In this document: positions 17,028-26,055 of the stretch, in pieces
Layout of the letters: each line of letters starts with the position of its first letter
Numbering within the stretch: position 1 is the stretch's first letter
From: CALBPI01 sp039033995
Lineage (GTDB): Bacteria; Pseudomonadota; Gammaproteobacteria; Steroidobacterales; Woeseiaceae
NCBI GenBank assembly: GCA_039033995.1
Contig: JBCCBP010000009.1
Location: 36,231-100,230, forward strand
Reading direction: 5' to 3'
DNA length: 64,000 nucleotides
Position numbers and translations under genes: made by a program
Notes under the pieces: model-generated
What the model was told of the DNA's origin: nothing
Database searches by the model: none
The model's input: only the letters and a program-made list of their open reading frames with translations

Positions 17028-17270
17028 TTATTCGCTGCCGCCTTCGTCGTCGCCAGACGGCAAACGGATGTTGCGCGCAGGCACCACCGTTGAAATAGCG
17101 TGTTTATAGACCATCTGGTTGACACTGTTTTTCAACAGCACGACAAACTGGTCGAACGAATCAATTTGCCCCTGCAACTTGATGCCGTTGACGAGATAGA
17201 TGGATACCGGCACTTTTTCCTTGCGCAGCACGTTAAGAAACGGATCTTGTAGTGATTGTCCCTTTGCCAT
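17028..17270 (-). CDS. hfq: RNA chaperone Hfq
   Basis: An 80-residue Sm-like protein that forms a hexameric ring and pairs small RNAs with mRNAs. The start ATG 17270 has GGAG six bases upstream; the longer frame to 17345 is not family-like. Sm1 (GQSLQDPFLNVLRKEKVPV) and Sm2 (YKHAISTVVPAR) motifs are intact. The acidic C-terminal tail is short (GDDEGGSE) compared with the ~100-residue E. coli protein, as in many non-enteric lineages. Confidence 0.97.
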   Translation of the reverse strand: MAKGQSLQDPFLNVLRKEKVPVSIYLVNGIKLQGQIDSFDQFVVLLKNSVNQMVYKHAISTVVPARNIRLPSGDDEGGSE

Positions 17271-17391
17271 GGGAGTCTCCTTGTTGTTTTGGCACTCACC
17301 GTTCGTTCTGCGCCCAAGCAAAATTCCGGCGATCTTGTTGTCCACGGGCTGTCCGGGTTAGCCGCTCGCCACCCGTCCTGACCGTGAATTG

Positions 17392-17418
17392 ATGTTAGCA
17401 CAGCCGTTCTGACGGCAA
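17392..17418 (-). promoter_or_regulatory. candidate promoter upstream of hfq
   Basis: On the minus strand, TTGCCG (17413-17418) is followed after 15 bases by TAACAT (17392-17397) with an upstream TG that would make an extended -10. The 15-base spacer is short. The GCCGT/ACGGC hairpin overlaps the -35. It lies in the gap between miaA and hfq, where an internal hfq promoter is expected. Confidence 0.35.
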
Positions 17419-17449
17419 TGACCGGATTACGGATAATGTCCGGGTAAAA

Positions 17450-18400
17450 TCAGGCCCCTAGCTGCTGGCCTACCCAACGATGAATATGGTCAAAAACCGC
17501 GGAATCAAGGGGGTCAACGACTTCGATGTCCGGCATGCCTCGCAACCAGGTGAATTGACGTTTCGCGAGCCGACGTGTGGCGGTCTTTGCATCTTTGACC
17601 GCCTGCTCCAGGCTGCAGTGACCCGCGAGATGATCCGCCAGCTGGCGATAGCCAACCGCACGCAGACTGGGCAGGTCCGTATGCACACCCGGCTGGCGCA
17701 GCAAGTCAGCGACCTCGTCGAGCAGCCCTTGTTCGAGCATCGTGTCAAAGCGCTGGTTAATACGCGCGTGCAGACTCGCTCGATCGTCACTTGCGAGCGC
17801 CAGACTGCAATAACGGTATCGGGGGCGCGCGGCCGACCGTTGCTGGTGCACCGAAATCGGGGTGCCAGTCAGCTCAAACACTTCCAATGCGCGTTGAATA
17901 CGCTGGCTGTCGGTGGGTTCGATACGGCCTGCAGCTTGCGAATCAACAACGGCCAACCGGGCATGCAGCGCGGGCCACCCGTCAGCCTCGGCCTCCGCAT
18001 CCAGCCGAGAGCGAATGGCGGGATCCGCCTCGGGTAGATCAGCGAGACCGTTGAACAAACACTTAAAATACAACATCGTGCCGCCAACGAGCACCGGAAT
18101 TCGACCTGCTGTGTGACTGTCTCGAATAAGACGCGTTGCATCGTCAACAAACTCTGCCACGGAATAGCTGTCCGTCGGCGCGCGAATGTCGACTAGCGCA
18201 TGCGGCACGCGCGCCAACAACGCCGGCGCTGGCTTCGCACTGCCGATATCCAACCCGCGATAAACCATCGCCGAGTCGACGCTGATGATGTCGACATCTC
18301 CGCGCTCGTGCAGTCGAATCGCTGCCTCCGTCTTGCCACTGGCAGTCGGCCCGAGCAGACACAAAACTGGATCGCCGGCCGCTGGCACCGCGTTGCTCAT
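17450..18400 (-). CDS. miaA: tRNA dimethylallyltransferase
   Basis: Transfers the dimethylallyl group to N6 of A37 in tRNAs reading codons that begin with U. The 316-residue product begins MSNAVPAAGDPVLCLLG and carries the P-loop GPTASGKTEAAI, SVDSAMVYRGLDIGSAKP and GGTMLYFK motifs. The start ATG 18400 overlaps the mutL stop (ATGA). Longer in-frame readings lie inside mutL and are not family-like. Confidence 0.96.
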   Translation of the reverse strand: MSNAVPAAGDPVLCLLGPTASGKTEAAIRLHERGDVDIISVDSAMVYRGLDIGSAKPAPALLARVPHALVDIRAPTDSYSVAEFVDDATRLIRDSHTAGRIPVLVGGTMLYFKCLFNGLADLPEADPAIRSRLDAEAEADGWPALHARLAVVDSQAAGRIEPTDSQRIQRALEVFELTGTPISVHQQRSAARPRYRYCSLALASDDRASLHARINQRFDTMLEQGLLDEVADLLRQPGVHTDLPSLRAVGYRQLADHLAGHCSLEQAVKDAKTATRRLAKRQFTWLRGMPDIEVVDPLDSAVFDHIHRWVGQQLGA

Positions 18401-20160
18401 TGCCCGCGCAGAAACAACTGATCGAGCGCTTGCATCGATAACTGCGTCCACGTGGGGCGCCCGTGATTGCACTGATCGGCGCGCGGTGTCGCCTCCATTT
18501 CCCGCAGCAATGCGTTCATCTCACCGAGCGTTAAACGGCGATTGGCGCGCACCGAGTGATGGCATGCCATCGTCGCCAGCAGCTCATCCGTCAGTGCTTC
18601 AAGTCTGCCACTGGTCCCCTTTTCCGCCAGGTCGGACAACACGTCGCGCAATATCTGCTCGGCATCATCCTGCGTCAGCAGGCTCGGAATCTCTCGAATG
18701 ACAACCGCTTCATGGCCGGCAGGCTCAACCACCAAACCCATATCCCTCAGCGCATCATCATGCTGCTCGATCAGTTGCAACTCGCGACTCGCCAGCGCGA
18801 CTCGCACCGGCACCAGCAACGGTTGACTAACAACATTGCGATTGGCGAAATCACGCTTGAGTTTTTCGTAGGTGATGCGCTCATGGGCGGCGTGCATATC
18901 GACCACCACCATACCGGTCGCGTTTTGCGCCACGATGTACACACCATGCAACTGCGCCAGCGCATAGCCCAGCGGTGGACCCTGTTCCGGCGGGCGTTCC
19001 AACGGCGGCTCGGCCACTGCATGTACCGTCGGCGTATGCGGCGCCGACGACACCGCCTCGAGCAGCGCCAGACCACCCTGCACAGCTTGTGGGGCAGACA
19101 CAGCCAGTCGTGTCGGTCCTGCGACCTCGGCTTCGGTTGCCGGCTTGTCAACGGCAGCGCCGGGTCGCGTTTCGGACAACGCGCGCTCGACGGTCCGGAA
19201 AACGAATTCATGTACGCTCCGGCTGTCTCGAAAACGTACCTCGGTCTTGGCCGGATGCGCATTTGCGTCGACACGCGCCGGATCCATCGTCAGCATCAAC
19301 ACATAGGCGGGATGCCGTCCATGGAACAGCACGTCCCGATAGCCGTGCCGAACCGCATGCATCAAGGTGCGCTCTCGCACCCAGCGACCGTTAACGAAGC
19401 TGTGCTGCATGTCCGCCTGACTGCGCGAAAATGTCGGCAGCGCGAGCCAGCCCGACAGGCTCAGACCCGCAGCTTCGTGCTCGACTTTGACGCAGGCTTC
19501 GATAAATGCGTCACCAAGCAGCTGGCGAACACGATCATCGCGCGCGGCATCGCTGTCCGCCGCCGCCAGCGACAGAACGGACCGTCCGTTGTGAGTCAGG
19601 CTGATCGCGACTTCGGCATGCGCCAATGCCAGTCGTCGAACCACCTGATCGATGTGCCTGAATTCGGTTTTCTCAGTCTTCAGGAACTTGCGACGGGCCG
19701 GCGTGTTGTAAAACAAATCCTGCACTTCGATTTGCGTACCAGTATTCAGTGCACAGGGTGCGGGCGGCGCCACGTCGCCGGATTGCGTCTGCACTTGCCA
19801 ACCGCGCTCCGCACCCTGTTGCAGCGAGCGCAACGTGAGACGCGACACGGAGGCAATACTCGGCAACGCCTCACCGCGAAAACCGAGCGACGCGACACAC
19901 TCGAGATCCTCGAGACTCGCAATCTTGCTGGTGGCGTGCCGACTCAACGCCAACGACAGCTCCTGCTTGTCGATACCGCGACCGTCGTCGCGAATGCGAA
20001 TCAGACGACTGCCGCCGAGCTCAATATCGATATCGATACGTTTGGCGCCGGCGTCGAGGCTGTTTTCCATCAACTCCTTGACGACGGATGCAGGTCGCTC
20101 CACCACTTCGCCAGCGGCGATTTGGTTGATCAGATGATCCGGTAGTTTCTGAATCGGCAT
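18397..20160 (-). CDS. mutL: DNA mismatch repair protein MutL
   Basis: A 587-residue GHKL ATPase that couples mismatch recognition by MutS to strand incision. N-terminal motifs are complete: IAAGEVVERPASVVKELMEN, DDGRGI, and GFRGEALPSIAS. The C-terminal dimerisation domain contains VVDMHAAHERITYE, which fits the DQHAx2Ex4E metal-site motif of endonuclease-type MutL (Gln replaced by Met), plus the companion ACHHSVRA and CNHGRPT motifs. Pseudomonas MutL is similar and works without MutH. I therefore infer a MutH-independent repair system here. Confidence 0.96.
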   Translation of the reverse strand: MPIQKLPDHLINQIAAGEVVERPASVVKELMENSLDAGAKRIDIDIELGGSRLIRIRDDGRGIDKQELSLALSRHATSKIASLEDLECVASLGFRGEALPSIASVSRLTLRSLQQGAERGWQVQTQSGDVAPPAPCALNTGTQIEVQDLFYNTPARRKFLKTEKTEFRHIDQVVRRLALAHAEVAISLTHNGRSVLSLAAADSDAARDDRVRQLLGDAFIEACVKVEHEAAGLSLSGWLALPTFSRSQADMQHSFVNGRWVRERTLMHAVRHGYRDVLFHGRHPAYVLMLTMDPARVDANAHPAKTEVRFRDSRSVHEFVFRTVERALSETRPGAAVDKPATEAEVAGPTRLAVSAPQAVQGGLALLEAVSSAPHTPTVHAVAEPPLERPPEQGPPLGYALAQLHGVYIVAQNATGMVVVDMHAAHERITYEKLKRDFANRNVVSQPLLVPVRVALASRELQLIEQHDDALRDMGLVVEPAGHEAVVIREIPSLLTQDDAEQILRDVLSDLAEKGTSGRLEALTDELLATMACHHSVRANRRLTLGEMNALLREMEATPRADQCNHGRPTWTQLSMQALDQLFLRGQ

Positions 20161-20266
20161 GCGGCGCGCTCGTCTGCATTGGCTGCTAGCGCGCTATTCT
20201 TTCACACGCCTGCGACCGTCTGCCAGCGCAATGGTTTGCGGGGGGTGACGCTGTGTCTGCGAAGCG

Positions 20267-21571
20267 CTAGCCGCCTGCGGGAATGCGCAGGACCTGACCG
20301 ACCCGGATGCGATCGTTGCGCAGCTGGTTCTCGCGACGCAGCTGCGACAAGCTGACCCGGCAACGGTCAGCGATCTCACTCAACGTATCACCCGGCCCGA
20401 TTTCGTAGGTGCGCGGGCAGCGCGGTGTACCGGTGGTCTGTTTGGCAACGTAGCTGCCCACTGGGGCATTGACGTAAAAGTAATTCTTGATGCCTTTGAA
20501 TATGGCCTGCGCCAGTTTGTCCTGGTGTGCGCTACTCGCGAGATTGCGCTCTTCATTCGGATTCGAGATGTAGGCGGTTTCGACAAGGATCGAGGGTACA
20601 TCCGGCGACTTGAGCACGATGAACCCGGCCTGCTGGACGCTGCTGCGGTGCAGCTTGTTGACGGTGCCGAGTTGCTCCAGGACGAACGCGCCGGCGTCGA
20701 GACTCGCGCGAATCGTGGCGTTTTGCGACAGATCCATCAAGACGGACGCGAGCAGAGGGTCGTCCTGGGGCAGATTGACACCACCGATCAACGACGCGTT
20801 TTGCTGCGCCGCCAGTCGTTTGGCCGCCTCGTCGCTCGCACCTTTAACGCTGAGTGCGTAAACGGAGGAGCCACGGGCGCGTCGATCCTCAACCGCATCC
20901 GCGTGAATCGAAACAAACAGATCGGCGTTTGCCTGACGCGCGGCCTCCATGCGTTCGCGGTGATCGATGAGTGTGTCATCATCACGCACCAGAAACGCGT
21001 CAAAGCCGGGCTCGGCGTTAATCTTCTTGACCAGCCGGCGACCGATGGCCAGCACCACATCTTTCTCGCGGGTCTTGTTTTTGCCAATCGCGCCAGGATC
21101 ACGACCACCATGGCCGGGATCGACAGCAATAACGATGTCGCGGTCGCCGCCCGTCATACGTTTAACGGTTGCTGGCGTGCCACGCTCGCCGAGATCGATC
21201 ACAAGCCGCTCGGCGCTGCCACGCGCCGGGCCCGCATAAAAACTGCGTGCCGCGACAGCCTCGCGCAGATCGAGCACGATGCGCAGATCCTTGTCACCAC
21301 GTTCGGCCATGCGAATCGATTGCACAACACCCACATTTTCCGGGAGCGCGTCACGCAATGCCCCGAGTTTGCCGCCCGCGATATCGATGACGACCCGATT
21401 CGGATCGCGCAACGTGAACAGGTTATGGGACGCGGTATCGCTCATATCGAGGACGATGCGGGTGTGATTCGCCTCGGACCAGGCGCGAACCCCTTCGAGC
21501 GTCGCGTTGTCCGCATTCACGCTGATCGGTAGACAAAGCAGTGCCAGCGCCAGAAAAAATTGTCGTGCCAT
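20267..21571 (-). CDS. amiB: N-acetylmuramoyl-L-alanine amidase with AMIN and LysM domains
   Basis: Periplasmic amidase that cleaves septal peptidoglycan during cell separation. The 434-residue protein has a signal peptide (MARQFFLALALLCLPISVNA), an AMIN domain (~25-125), a zinc-dependent Amidase_3 domain with VAVDPGHGGRDPGAIG, SIHAD and LVETAYISN, and a C-terminal LysM motif (YEIGPGDTLSEIADRC). Start ATG 21571 was preferred because the apparent promoter places transcription start near 21601; an upstream ATG at 21604 would lie outside the transcript. The place between tsaE and mutL is that of amiB in E. coli. Confidence 0.93.
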   Translation of the reverse strand: MARQFFLALALLCLPISVNADNATLEGVRAWSEANHTRIVLDMSDTASHNLFTLRDPNRVVIDIAGGKLGALRDALPENVGVVQSIRMAERGDKDLRIVLDLREAVAARSFYAGPARGSAERLVIDLGERGTPATVKRMTGGDRDIVIAVDPGHGGRDPGAIGKNKTREKDVVLAIGRRLVKKINAEPGFDAFLVRDDDTLIDHRERMEAARQANADLFVSIHADAVEDRRARGSSVYALSVKGASDEAAKRLAAQQNASLIGGVNLPQDDPLLASVLMDLSQNATIRASLDAGAFVLEQLGTVNKLHRSSVQQAGFIVLKSPDVPSILVETAYISNPNEERNLASSAHQDKLAQAIFKGIKNYFYVNAPVGSYVAKQTTGTPRCPRTYEIGPGDTLSEIADRCRVSLSQLRRENQLRNDRIRVGQVLRIPAGG

Positions 21572-21607
21572 AGCGGTTGTTATTGCAATTATGTGAAACG
21601 CCATCGG

Positions 21608-21636
21608 ATAGTAGCCTTCACTGTGCCTAGTGGCAA
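21608..21636 (-). promoter_or_regulatory. sigma-70 promoter of amiB
   Basis: On the minus strand, TTGCCA (21631-21636) and TACTAT (21608-21613) are separated by exactly 17 bases. The predicted transcription start is about position 21601. This gives the amiB-mutL-miaA group its own promoter downstream of tsaE. Confidence 0.55.
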
Positions 21637-21696
21637 GTGATAATGGCCTACAAAACATGAACCTACAGTGAATAGCTAAGACTGCACTGCAATCCA

Positions 21697-22170
21697 CTAG
21701 TGGTCGATTCTGAACAACCTATCCCGTATCGCTTGCCCGATCGGCGTGTTCGCAACGACATTGGCGCTTCGACCCTCCTCCGCCCAGGACAGCGTGATCC
21801 GAAGGTCGAGCGATTCGAGCAAGCCGGCGGCGCGTTCCGGCCACTCGACGAGGCGGATCGAGTCATCCAGATCACGCCATCCTAAAGGCTCGAGCTCACT
21901 GGCGTCGGCCAGACGATAAAGATCGAGATGATTAACCGTGAAGCCGTCAAATGCGTACGGCTCCAATAGCGTGTAGGTTGGACTCGGAACAGGACCGGTG
22001 TGCCCCATCGCGCGCAGAAAGCCGCGTGTCAGCGTGGATTTACCAGCGCCAAGATCACCTTGTAGCGCAACAGACAGCGTAAACTGTGTTTCAGCCAACA
22101 CGGCAGTTGCAAGGCGCGCGCCCAACTGGCTCGTAGCGTCGGCATCGACGAGCAGCAGAGAATGGGTCAT
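21697..22170 (-). CDS. tsaE: tRNA threonylcarbamoyladenosine biosynthesis ATPase TsaE
   Basis: A 157-residue P-loop ATPase of the TsaBDE complex needed for t6A37 synthesis in ANN-decoding tRNAs. The Walker A GDLGAGKSTLTRGFLRAMG is near residues 40-58, followed by PSPTYTLLEPY and HLDLYRL, which are TsaE hallmarks, and LVEWPE. It starts four bases after the nnr stop, so the pair is likely co-translated. Confidence 0.96.
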   Translation of the reverse strand: MTHSLLLVDADATSQLGARLATAVLAETQFTLSVALQGDLGAGKSTLTRGFLRAMGHTGPVPSPTYTLLEPYAFDGFTVNHLDLYRLADASELEPLGWRDLDDSIRLVEWPERAAGLLESLDLRITLSWAEEGRSANVVANTPIGQAIRDRLFRIDH

Positions 22171-22174
22171 CGCA

Positions 22175-23671
22175 TTAATGGCGTGGATTCAACCAGTGCC
22201 GGAGCTCGGTCAGCACCTCACCCGCCAGCAAGCCACGTTCGCCCCGGCGCGCGGCAGAATCCCCCGCAAGCGCATGCACCAGTACACCGGTGCGCGCCGC
22301 ATCGGCGGCTGTGAGCCCTTGTGCCAGGAGCGCACCGATCAGCCCCGCCAGCACATCACCCATACCTGGCGCTGACATGCCGGGATTGCCAAACGGACAG
22401 ATTGACGGCGTATCCCCGGCTGAACCGACCAAAGTGCCCGCGCCTTTCAGGACCACGATGGCATCCGTCATGGACTGCAGCGCAGCCAGCGCGGCCAGAC
22501 GATCATATTGCACAGCATCTGCCGTCGTGCCGAGCATGCTCGCCGCCTCGCCGGGGTGTGGGGTGATAATGCATGGCGCTTCGATAGCCTGCCAGAATGC
22601 GTGATCGTTGGCTGCGAGATTCAAGGCATCGGCATCCAACACGAGCGGCTTGCGGCTGGCGACCACGCGTTCGAGTAGCATCTGGCTCCAGTCCGTCACG
22701 TCGAGCCCCGGTCCGCAGACGATCACACTCGCACGCGCGATCAGTGCGTCCAGTGCGTCGGCCTGCTCAATGCCCTGCGTCATCAACTCTGGCCGCGCCG
22801 CCACGATGCTGGCGGCGTGAGAACTAGCGGTGGCCACAGTGACAAGACCTGCGCCACCGCGTAGAGCGGCCTCGGCACTCAGACGCACCGCACCGGGCAT
22901 ACCTTCGGCACCACCGACACATAACACGTGTCCGAACTGCCCTTTGTGGGAATTTAGCGGACGCCGCGGCAGCCGCAGCCCGATCTCATCTCGATATTGC
23001 CGTCGCAATACCGGCACCTGATGGGTGTAGACATCGTCCGGCAACTCGAGATCAGCGAAGACCAGACGCCCGCAATGTGCCGGGCCATCCGCGAGGAACA
23101 AACCACTGTTGAGACCGACAAATGTCACCGTCAGGTCCGCTTTGACCGCGACACCTCGGATCACGCCGGTATCGCCATCCAGGCCCGAAGGAATATCGAG
23201 TGAAGTGACTGGCGTGGACGCATTGTTCAGTGCTTGTATTGCCTCGGCATATTCCGCGCGTACATCCTGCTTCAAACCGCTGCCGATCAATGCATCGACG
23301 ACCATGCCGGTCGCGCCGATCAATGACGGATCCCAGGCGCGAGGCATACCGCCAGACGCTGTGAATTCCTCATAGGCGAGCGCCGCGTCACCTTTGAGCT
23401 CCTTGGGATCCGAAAACGCAACGACCCGCACGGCCAGGCCGGCAGCACGCGCCAGCCGCGCAACGACGTAGCCGTCACCGCCGTTGTTGCCACCGCCACA
23501 CAAGACCAGCAGAGACTGAAGACCCGGATAACGCTGGCTGATCACCGACAGCGCGGCAGCGCCCGCGCGGCGCATCAATGTGTATCCAGGTATACCGAAT
23601 GCGTCGATCGCAGTGCGGTCGAGGGCACGCACGCCTTCGGCAGAATAAATGTTGATGGGCAACGTGATCAC
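22175..23671 (-). CDS. nnr: bifunctional NAD(P)H-hydrate epimerase / ADP-dependent dehydratase
   Basis: Repairs NADHX and NADPHX. The 498-residue fusion has an N-terminal YjeF/epimerase domain (GGGNNGGDGYVVARLARAAG, LDIPSGLDGDTG) and a C-terminal ribokinase-like dehydratase domain (HKGQFGHVLCVGG, TPHPGEAASML, SAPGMGDVLAGLIGALLAQG). The start is GTG 23671, only 20 bases from the divergent queG start. Domain order and neighbourhood match E. coli yjeF. Confidence 0.95.
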   Translation of the reverse strand: MITLPINIYSAEGVRALDRTAIDAFGIPGYTLMRRAGAAALSVISQRYPGLQSLLVLCGGGNNGGDGYVVARLARAAGLAVRVVAFSDPKELKGDAALAYEEFTASGGMPRAWDPSLIGATGMVVDALIGSGLKQDVRAEYAEAIQALNNASTPVTSLDIPSGLDGDTGVIRGVAVKADLTVTFVGLNSGLFLADGPAHCGRLVFADLELPDDVYTHQVPVLRRQYRDEIGLRLPRRPLNSHKGQFGHVLCVGGAEGMPGAVRLSAEAALRGGAGLVTVATASSHAASIVAARPELMTQGIEQADALDALIARASVIVCGPGLDVTDWSQMLLERVVASRKPLVLDADALNLAANDHAFWQAIEAPCIITPHPGEAASMLGTTADAVQYDRLAALAALQSMTDAIVVLKGAGTLVGSAGDTPSICPFGNPGMSAPGMGDVLAGLIGALLAQGLTAADAARTGVLVHALAGDSAARRGERGLLAGEVLTELRHWLNPRH

Positions 23672-23691
23672 GGCCTGATTATACTCGCGCT

Positions 23692-24804
23692 ATGAATGAA
23701 TCCCAGTGCGATTCTACAGCGACGCCTACCGATGCCGCATTGGAGCAATTGCGGGCCGATATCGCGCACTGGGCACAGGCGCTCGGTTTCTCTGATGTTG
23801 GCTTCAGCGATCTCGTGCTCGATGAGCACGCGGTCCATCTACAACAATGGCTCGCACGCGGATGGCACGGTGATATGCGCTACATGGCTCGCAACACCGA
23901 GCTCAGGACAGAGCCGGCGCGCCTGCATCCCGGCTCACTGCGCGTCATCAGTGTCCGCATGGATTATCTGAGCGACGATCAAACGCAGGCGAAAGCGCTG
24001 CTCGATCATGGCGACAAGGCCTACGTGTCACGCTATGCGCTGGGACGCGATTATCACAAACTGATGCGGCGACGCCTGAAGCGACTCGCCGACCACATCC
24101 GCTCCGAGATCGCAAGCTTTGATGGCCGACCCTTTGTCGACAGCGCGCCGGTGCTGGAAAAAGCGCTTGCTGAGAAAGCCGGCCTTGGCTGGATTGGTAA
24201 ACACACCAACCTGATCGACAAACGCAATGGCTCGTGGTTTTTCCTGGGCGAATTGCTGATCAACCTGCCATTGCGAGCCGATACCGCGGCTAGCAACCAC
24301 TGCGGTAGCTGCCGCGCCTGCATCGATGTCTGCCCGACCGAGGCGATTGTCGGCCCCTATCAATTGGACGCCAGGCGCTGCATTTCCTACCTGACCATCG
24401 AACACCATGGCGACATCCCGGAGCCACTGCGCAAGCCGATGGGCAACCGCATCTACGGCTGCGACGACTGCCAGTTGTTCTGCCCCTGGAACAAGTTTGC
24501 CCAATACACGCAGCAGGACGATTTCGCACCCAGGCAGGGACTGGACACCGCAAATTTGGCCGACCTTGCACAGTGGACTGAGACGTTTTGGCTCGACGCC
24601 ATGGCCGGTAGCGCAATACGTCGCATCGGCTTCGAACGCTGGCAGCGCAACGTGGCGGTTGCACTCGGCAATGCCGACACGTCAGAATCAACGACAAAGG
24701 CGATCGCACAGCTACGCGATAGCGACAGCGCGATGGTCGCACGGCATGCCGATTGGGCCGCAGCGCAACACGCAACCCGGATAACACGCGAGTTTGATTC
24801 ATGA
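23692..24804 (+). CDS. queG: epoxyqueuosine reductase
   Basis: Cobalamin-dependent iron-sulfur enzyme that reduces epoxyqueuosine to queuosine in tRNA. The 370-residue protein carries two [4Fe-4S] binding sets, CGSCRACIDVCPTEAI and the CDDCQLFCPWN set, and a HEAT-like C-terminal region that recognises tRNA. KAYVSRYALGRDYHK is the conserved N-terminal part. The stop overlaps the start of the polyphosphate kinase gene (ATGA), an unusual partner. Confidence 0.95.
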   Translation: MNESQCDSTATPTDAALEQLRADIAHWAQALGFSDVGFSDLVLDEHAVHLQQWLARGWHGDMRYMARNTELRTEPARLHPGSLRVISVRMDYLSDDQTQAKALLDHGDKAYVSRYALGRDYHKLMRRRLKRLADHIRSEIASFDGRPFVDSAPVLEKALAEKAGLGWIGKHTNLIDKRNGSWFFLGELLINLPLRADTAASNHCGSCRACIDVCPTEAIVGPYQLDARRCISYLTIEHHGDIPEPLRKPMGNRIYGCDDCQLFCPWNKFAQYTQQDDFAPRQGLDTANLADLAQWTETFWLDAMAGSAIRRIGFERWQRNVAVALGNADTSESTTKAIAQLRDSDSAMVARHADWAAAQHATRITREFDS

Positions 24805-25685
24805 ATCCACTGTTCGAGGCTGTCAGCAGCCCTTTTCTGGCTGCGACCGATGGCAGCTTCAGTCTTGACCAGACGACCACCCGGGGCAGTGAAACCGCCT
24901 CTAAAAAACACTGGCGGAAGGCGCTGCGTGCGGAAGTCCAACAGATCGCCGAGCTACAGCATCAACTGTATGCGCACGATCAATTTTCATTGTTGCTTGT
25001 TTTTCAGGCGATGGATGCGGCCGGCAAGGACAGCACCATTCGCAATGTGTTGTCAGGCGTTAACCCGACGGGCTGCCAGGTTCACAGTTTTAAACGTCCC
25101 TCATCGACGGAACTGGACCATGATTTTCTTTGGCGCACGACACGCGCCCTGCCGGAGCGCGGACGAATCGGTGTCTTCAATCGCAGTCAATATGAAGAGG
25201 TGTTAGTGGTACGTGTCCATCCCGGCATTCTGAAATCACAACGTATTCCGATTGTCACCAATGGCGATGCGCTCTGGCAACAACGACTCTCGTCTATTGC
25301 GGATCAGGAGCTACACCTGGCACGCAACGGCACTGTCATTATCAAGTTTTTCCTGAATGTCTCTAAAGAGGAGCAACGCCAGCGTTTTCTAAGTCGCTTG
25401 CAGGTCGCCAAGAAACGCTGGAAGTTCGAACCAAATGACGTCAAGGAGCGGGCACACTGGGACGACTATATGGCGGCGTACGAAGCGGCGATTTCCGTCA
25501 CGTCCAAGCCATGGGCACCCTGGTACGCGATCCCTGCCGATGACAAACCCGCGATGCGCTACATCGTTGCTGACATTGTGCGGCGCACACTGCAAGCGTT
25601 GCCCATCGAGTTTCCGGCCGTCAAAGACGAAGACCAGGCCGAATTCGACGCGCTCGAACGACAGCTATTGGCGGAGGCGCCTTAA
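24801..25685 (+). CDS. ppk2: polyphosphate kinase 2 family protein
   Basis: PPK2 enzymes use polyphosphate to phosphorylate nucleoside mono- or diphosphates. The 294-residue single-domain protein has Walker A AMDAAGKDSTIRN, the signature GVNPTGCQVHSFKRPSS, ELDHDFLWR, and a lid/Walker B segment GVFNRSQYEEVLVVRVHP. The sequence style (SGVNP...ELDHDFLWR) is closest to class III PPK2s that accept AMP and ADP, but class cannot be settled by eye. It overlaps queG by four bases, and its TAA shares bases with the stop of the convergent DUF6958 gene. Confidence 0.92.
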   Translation: MNPLFEAVSSPFLAATDGSFSLDQTTTRGSETASKKHWRKALRAEVQQIAELQHQLYAHDQFSLLLVFQAMDAAGKDSTIRNVLSGVNPTGCQVHSFKRPSSTELDHDFLWRTTRALPERGRIGVFNRSQYEEVLVVRVHPGILKSQRIPIVTNGDALWQQRLSSIADQELHLARNGTVIIKFFLNVSKEEQRQRFLSRLQVAKKRWKFEPNDVKERAHWDDYMAAYEAAISVTSKPWAPWYAIPADDKPAMRYIVADIVRRTLQALPIEFPAVKDEDQAEFDALERQLLAEAP

Positions 25686-25996
25686 TCGTGCGCTAACACG
25701 CGTCTTAATTGCATCGGGGATACTTTCGCGATGCGCTCGATTTCTCCTCTGGCCTCGAGATCCAGTTGTACGGCCTTGCAATACCAGCGAATTGAACCCG
25801 GCTTCGGAAACAATGCCTCCGTGCGCTCATCGGTCGCTAAGTACTGCTTCACTGCGTCTTCCATAGCCTTGAACGACATACCGCCGGTTGCCGGCAAGAC
25901 CGCATGCATGGCGTCCCGGATTATCCGATATTTCGTCTCGTTGAGATTTTCGCGGTGATCGGGGTGATTGATGTTTTTCGCTTCGATACTGGCCAT
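25682..25996 (-). CDS. DUF6958-like small protein
   Basis: A 104-residue protein of unknown function. Start ATG 25996 has GGAG six bases upstream (an in-frame ATG at 26008 does not). The sequence shows a helix-rich fold with NETKYRIIRDAMHAVLP and FPKPGSIRWYCKAVQLDLEARGEI, the pattern of the DUF6958 family as I recall it; family assignment is tentative. RWYCKAVQLDLEARG looks like a winged-helix recognition segment, but DNA binding is only a guess. It lies between ppk2 (convergent) and an AraC regulator. Confidence 0.7.
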   Translation of the reverse strand: MASIEAKNINHPDHRENLNETKYRIIRDAMHAVLPATGGMSFKAMEDAVKQYLATDERTEALFPKPGSIRWYCKAVQLDLEARGEIERIAKVSPMQLRRVLAHD

Positions 25997-26055
25997 GCCA
26001 CGCTCCATTTCATTTACACACTACGACACTATCAATCGCGCCCACAGCACGCTTG

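Noticed and set aside
18556..20145. Plus-strand open frame of about 529 codons opposite mutL.
   Set aside because: It is the shadow of a certain mutL gene; the composition (Gln/Arg/His-rich) and lack of domains fit antisense frames in GC-rich DNA.
20525..21532. Plus-strand open frame of about 335 codons opposite amiB.
   Set aside because: Antisense shadow of amiB with no recognisable domain or ribosome site.
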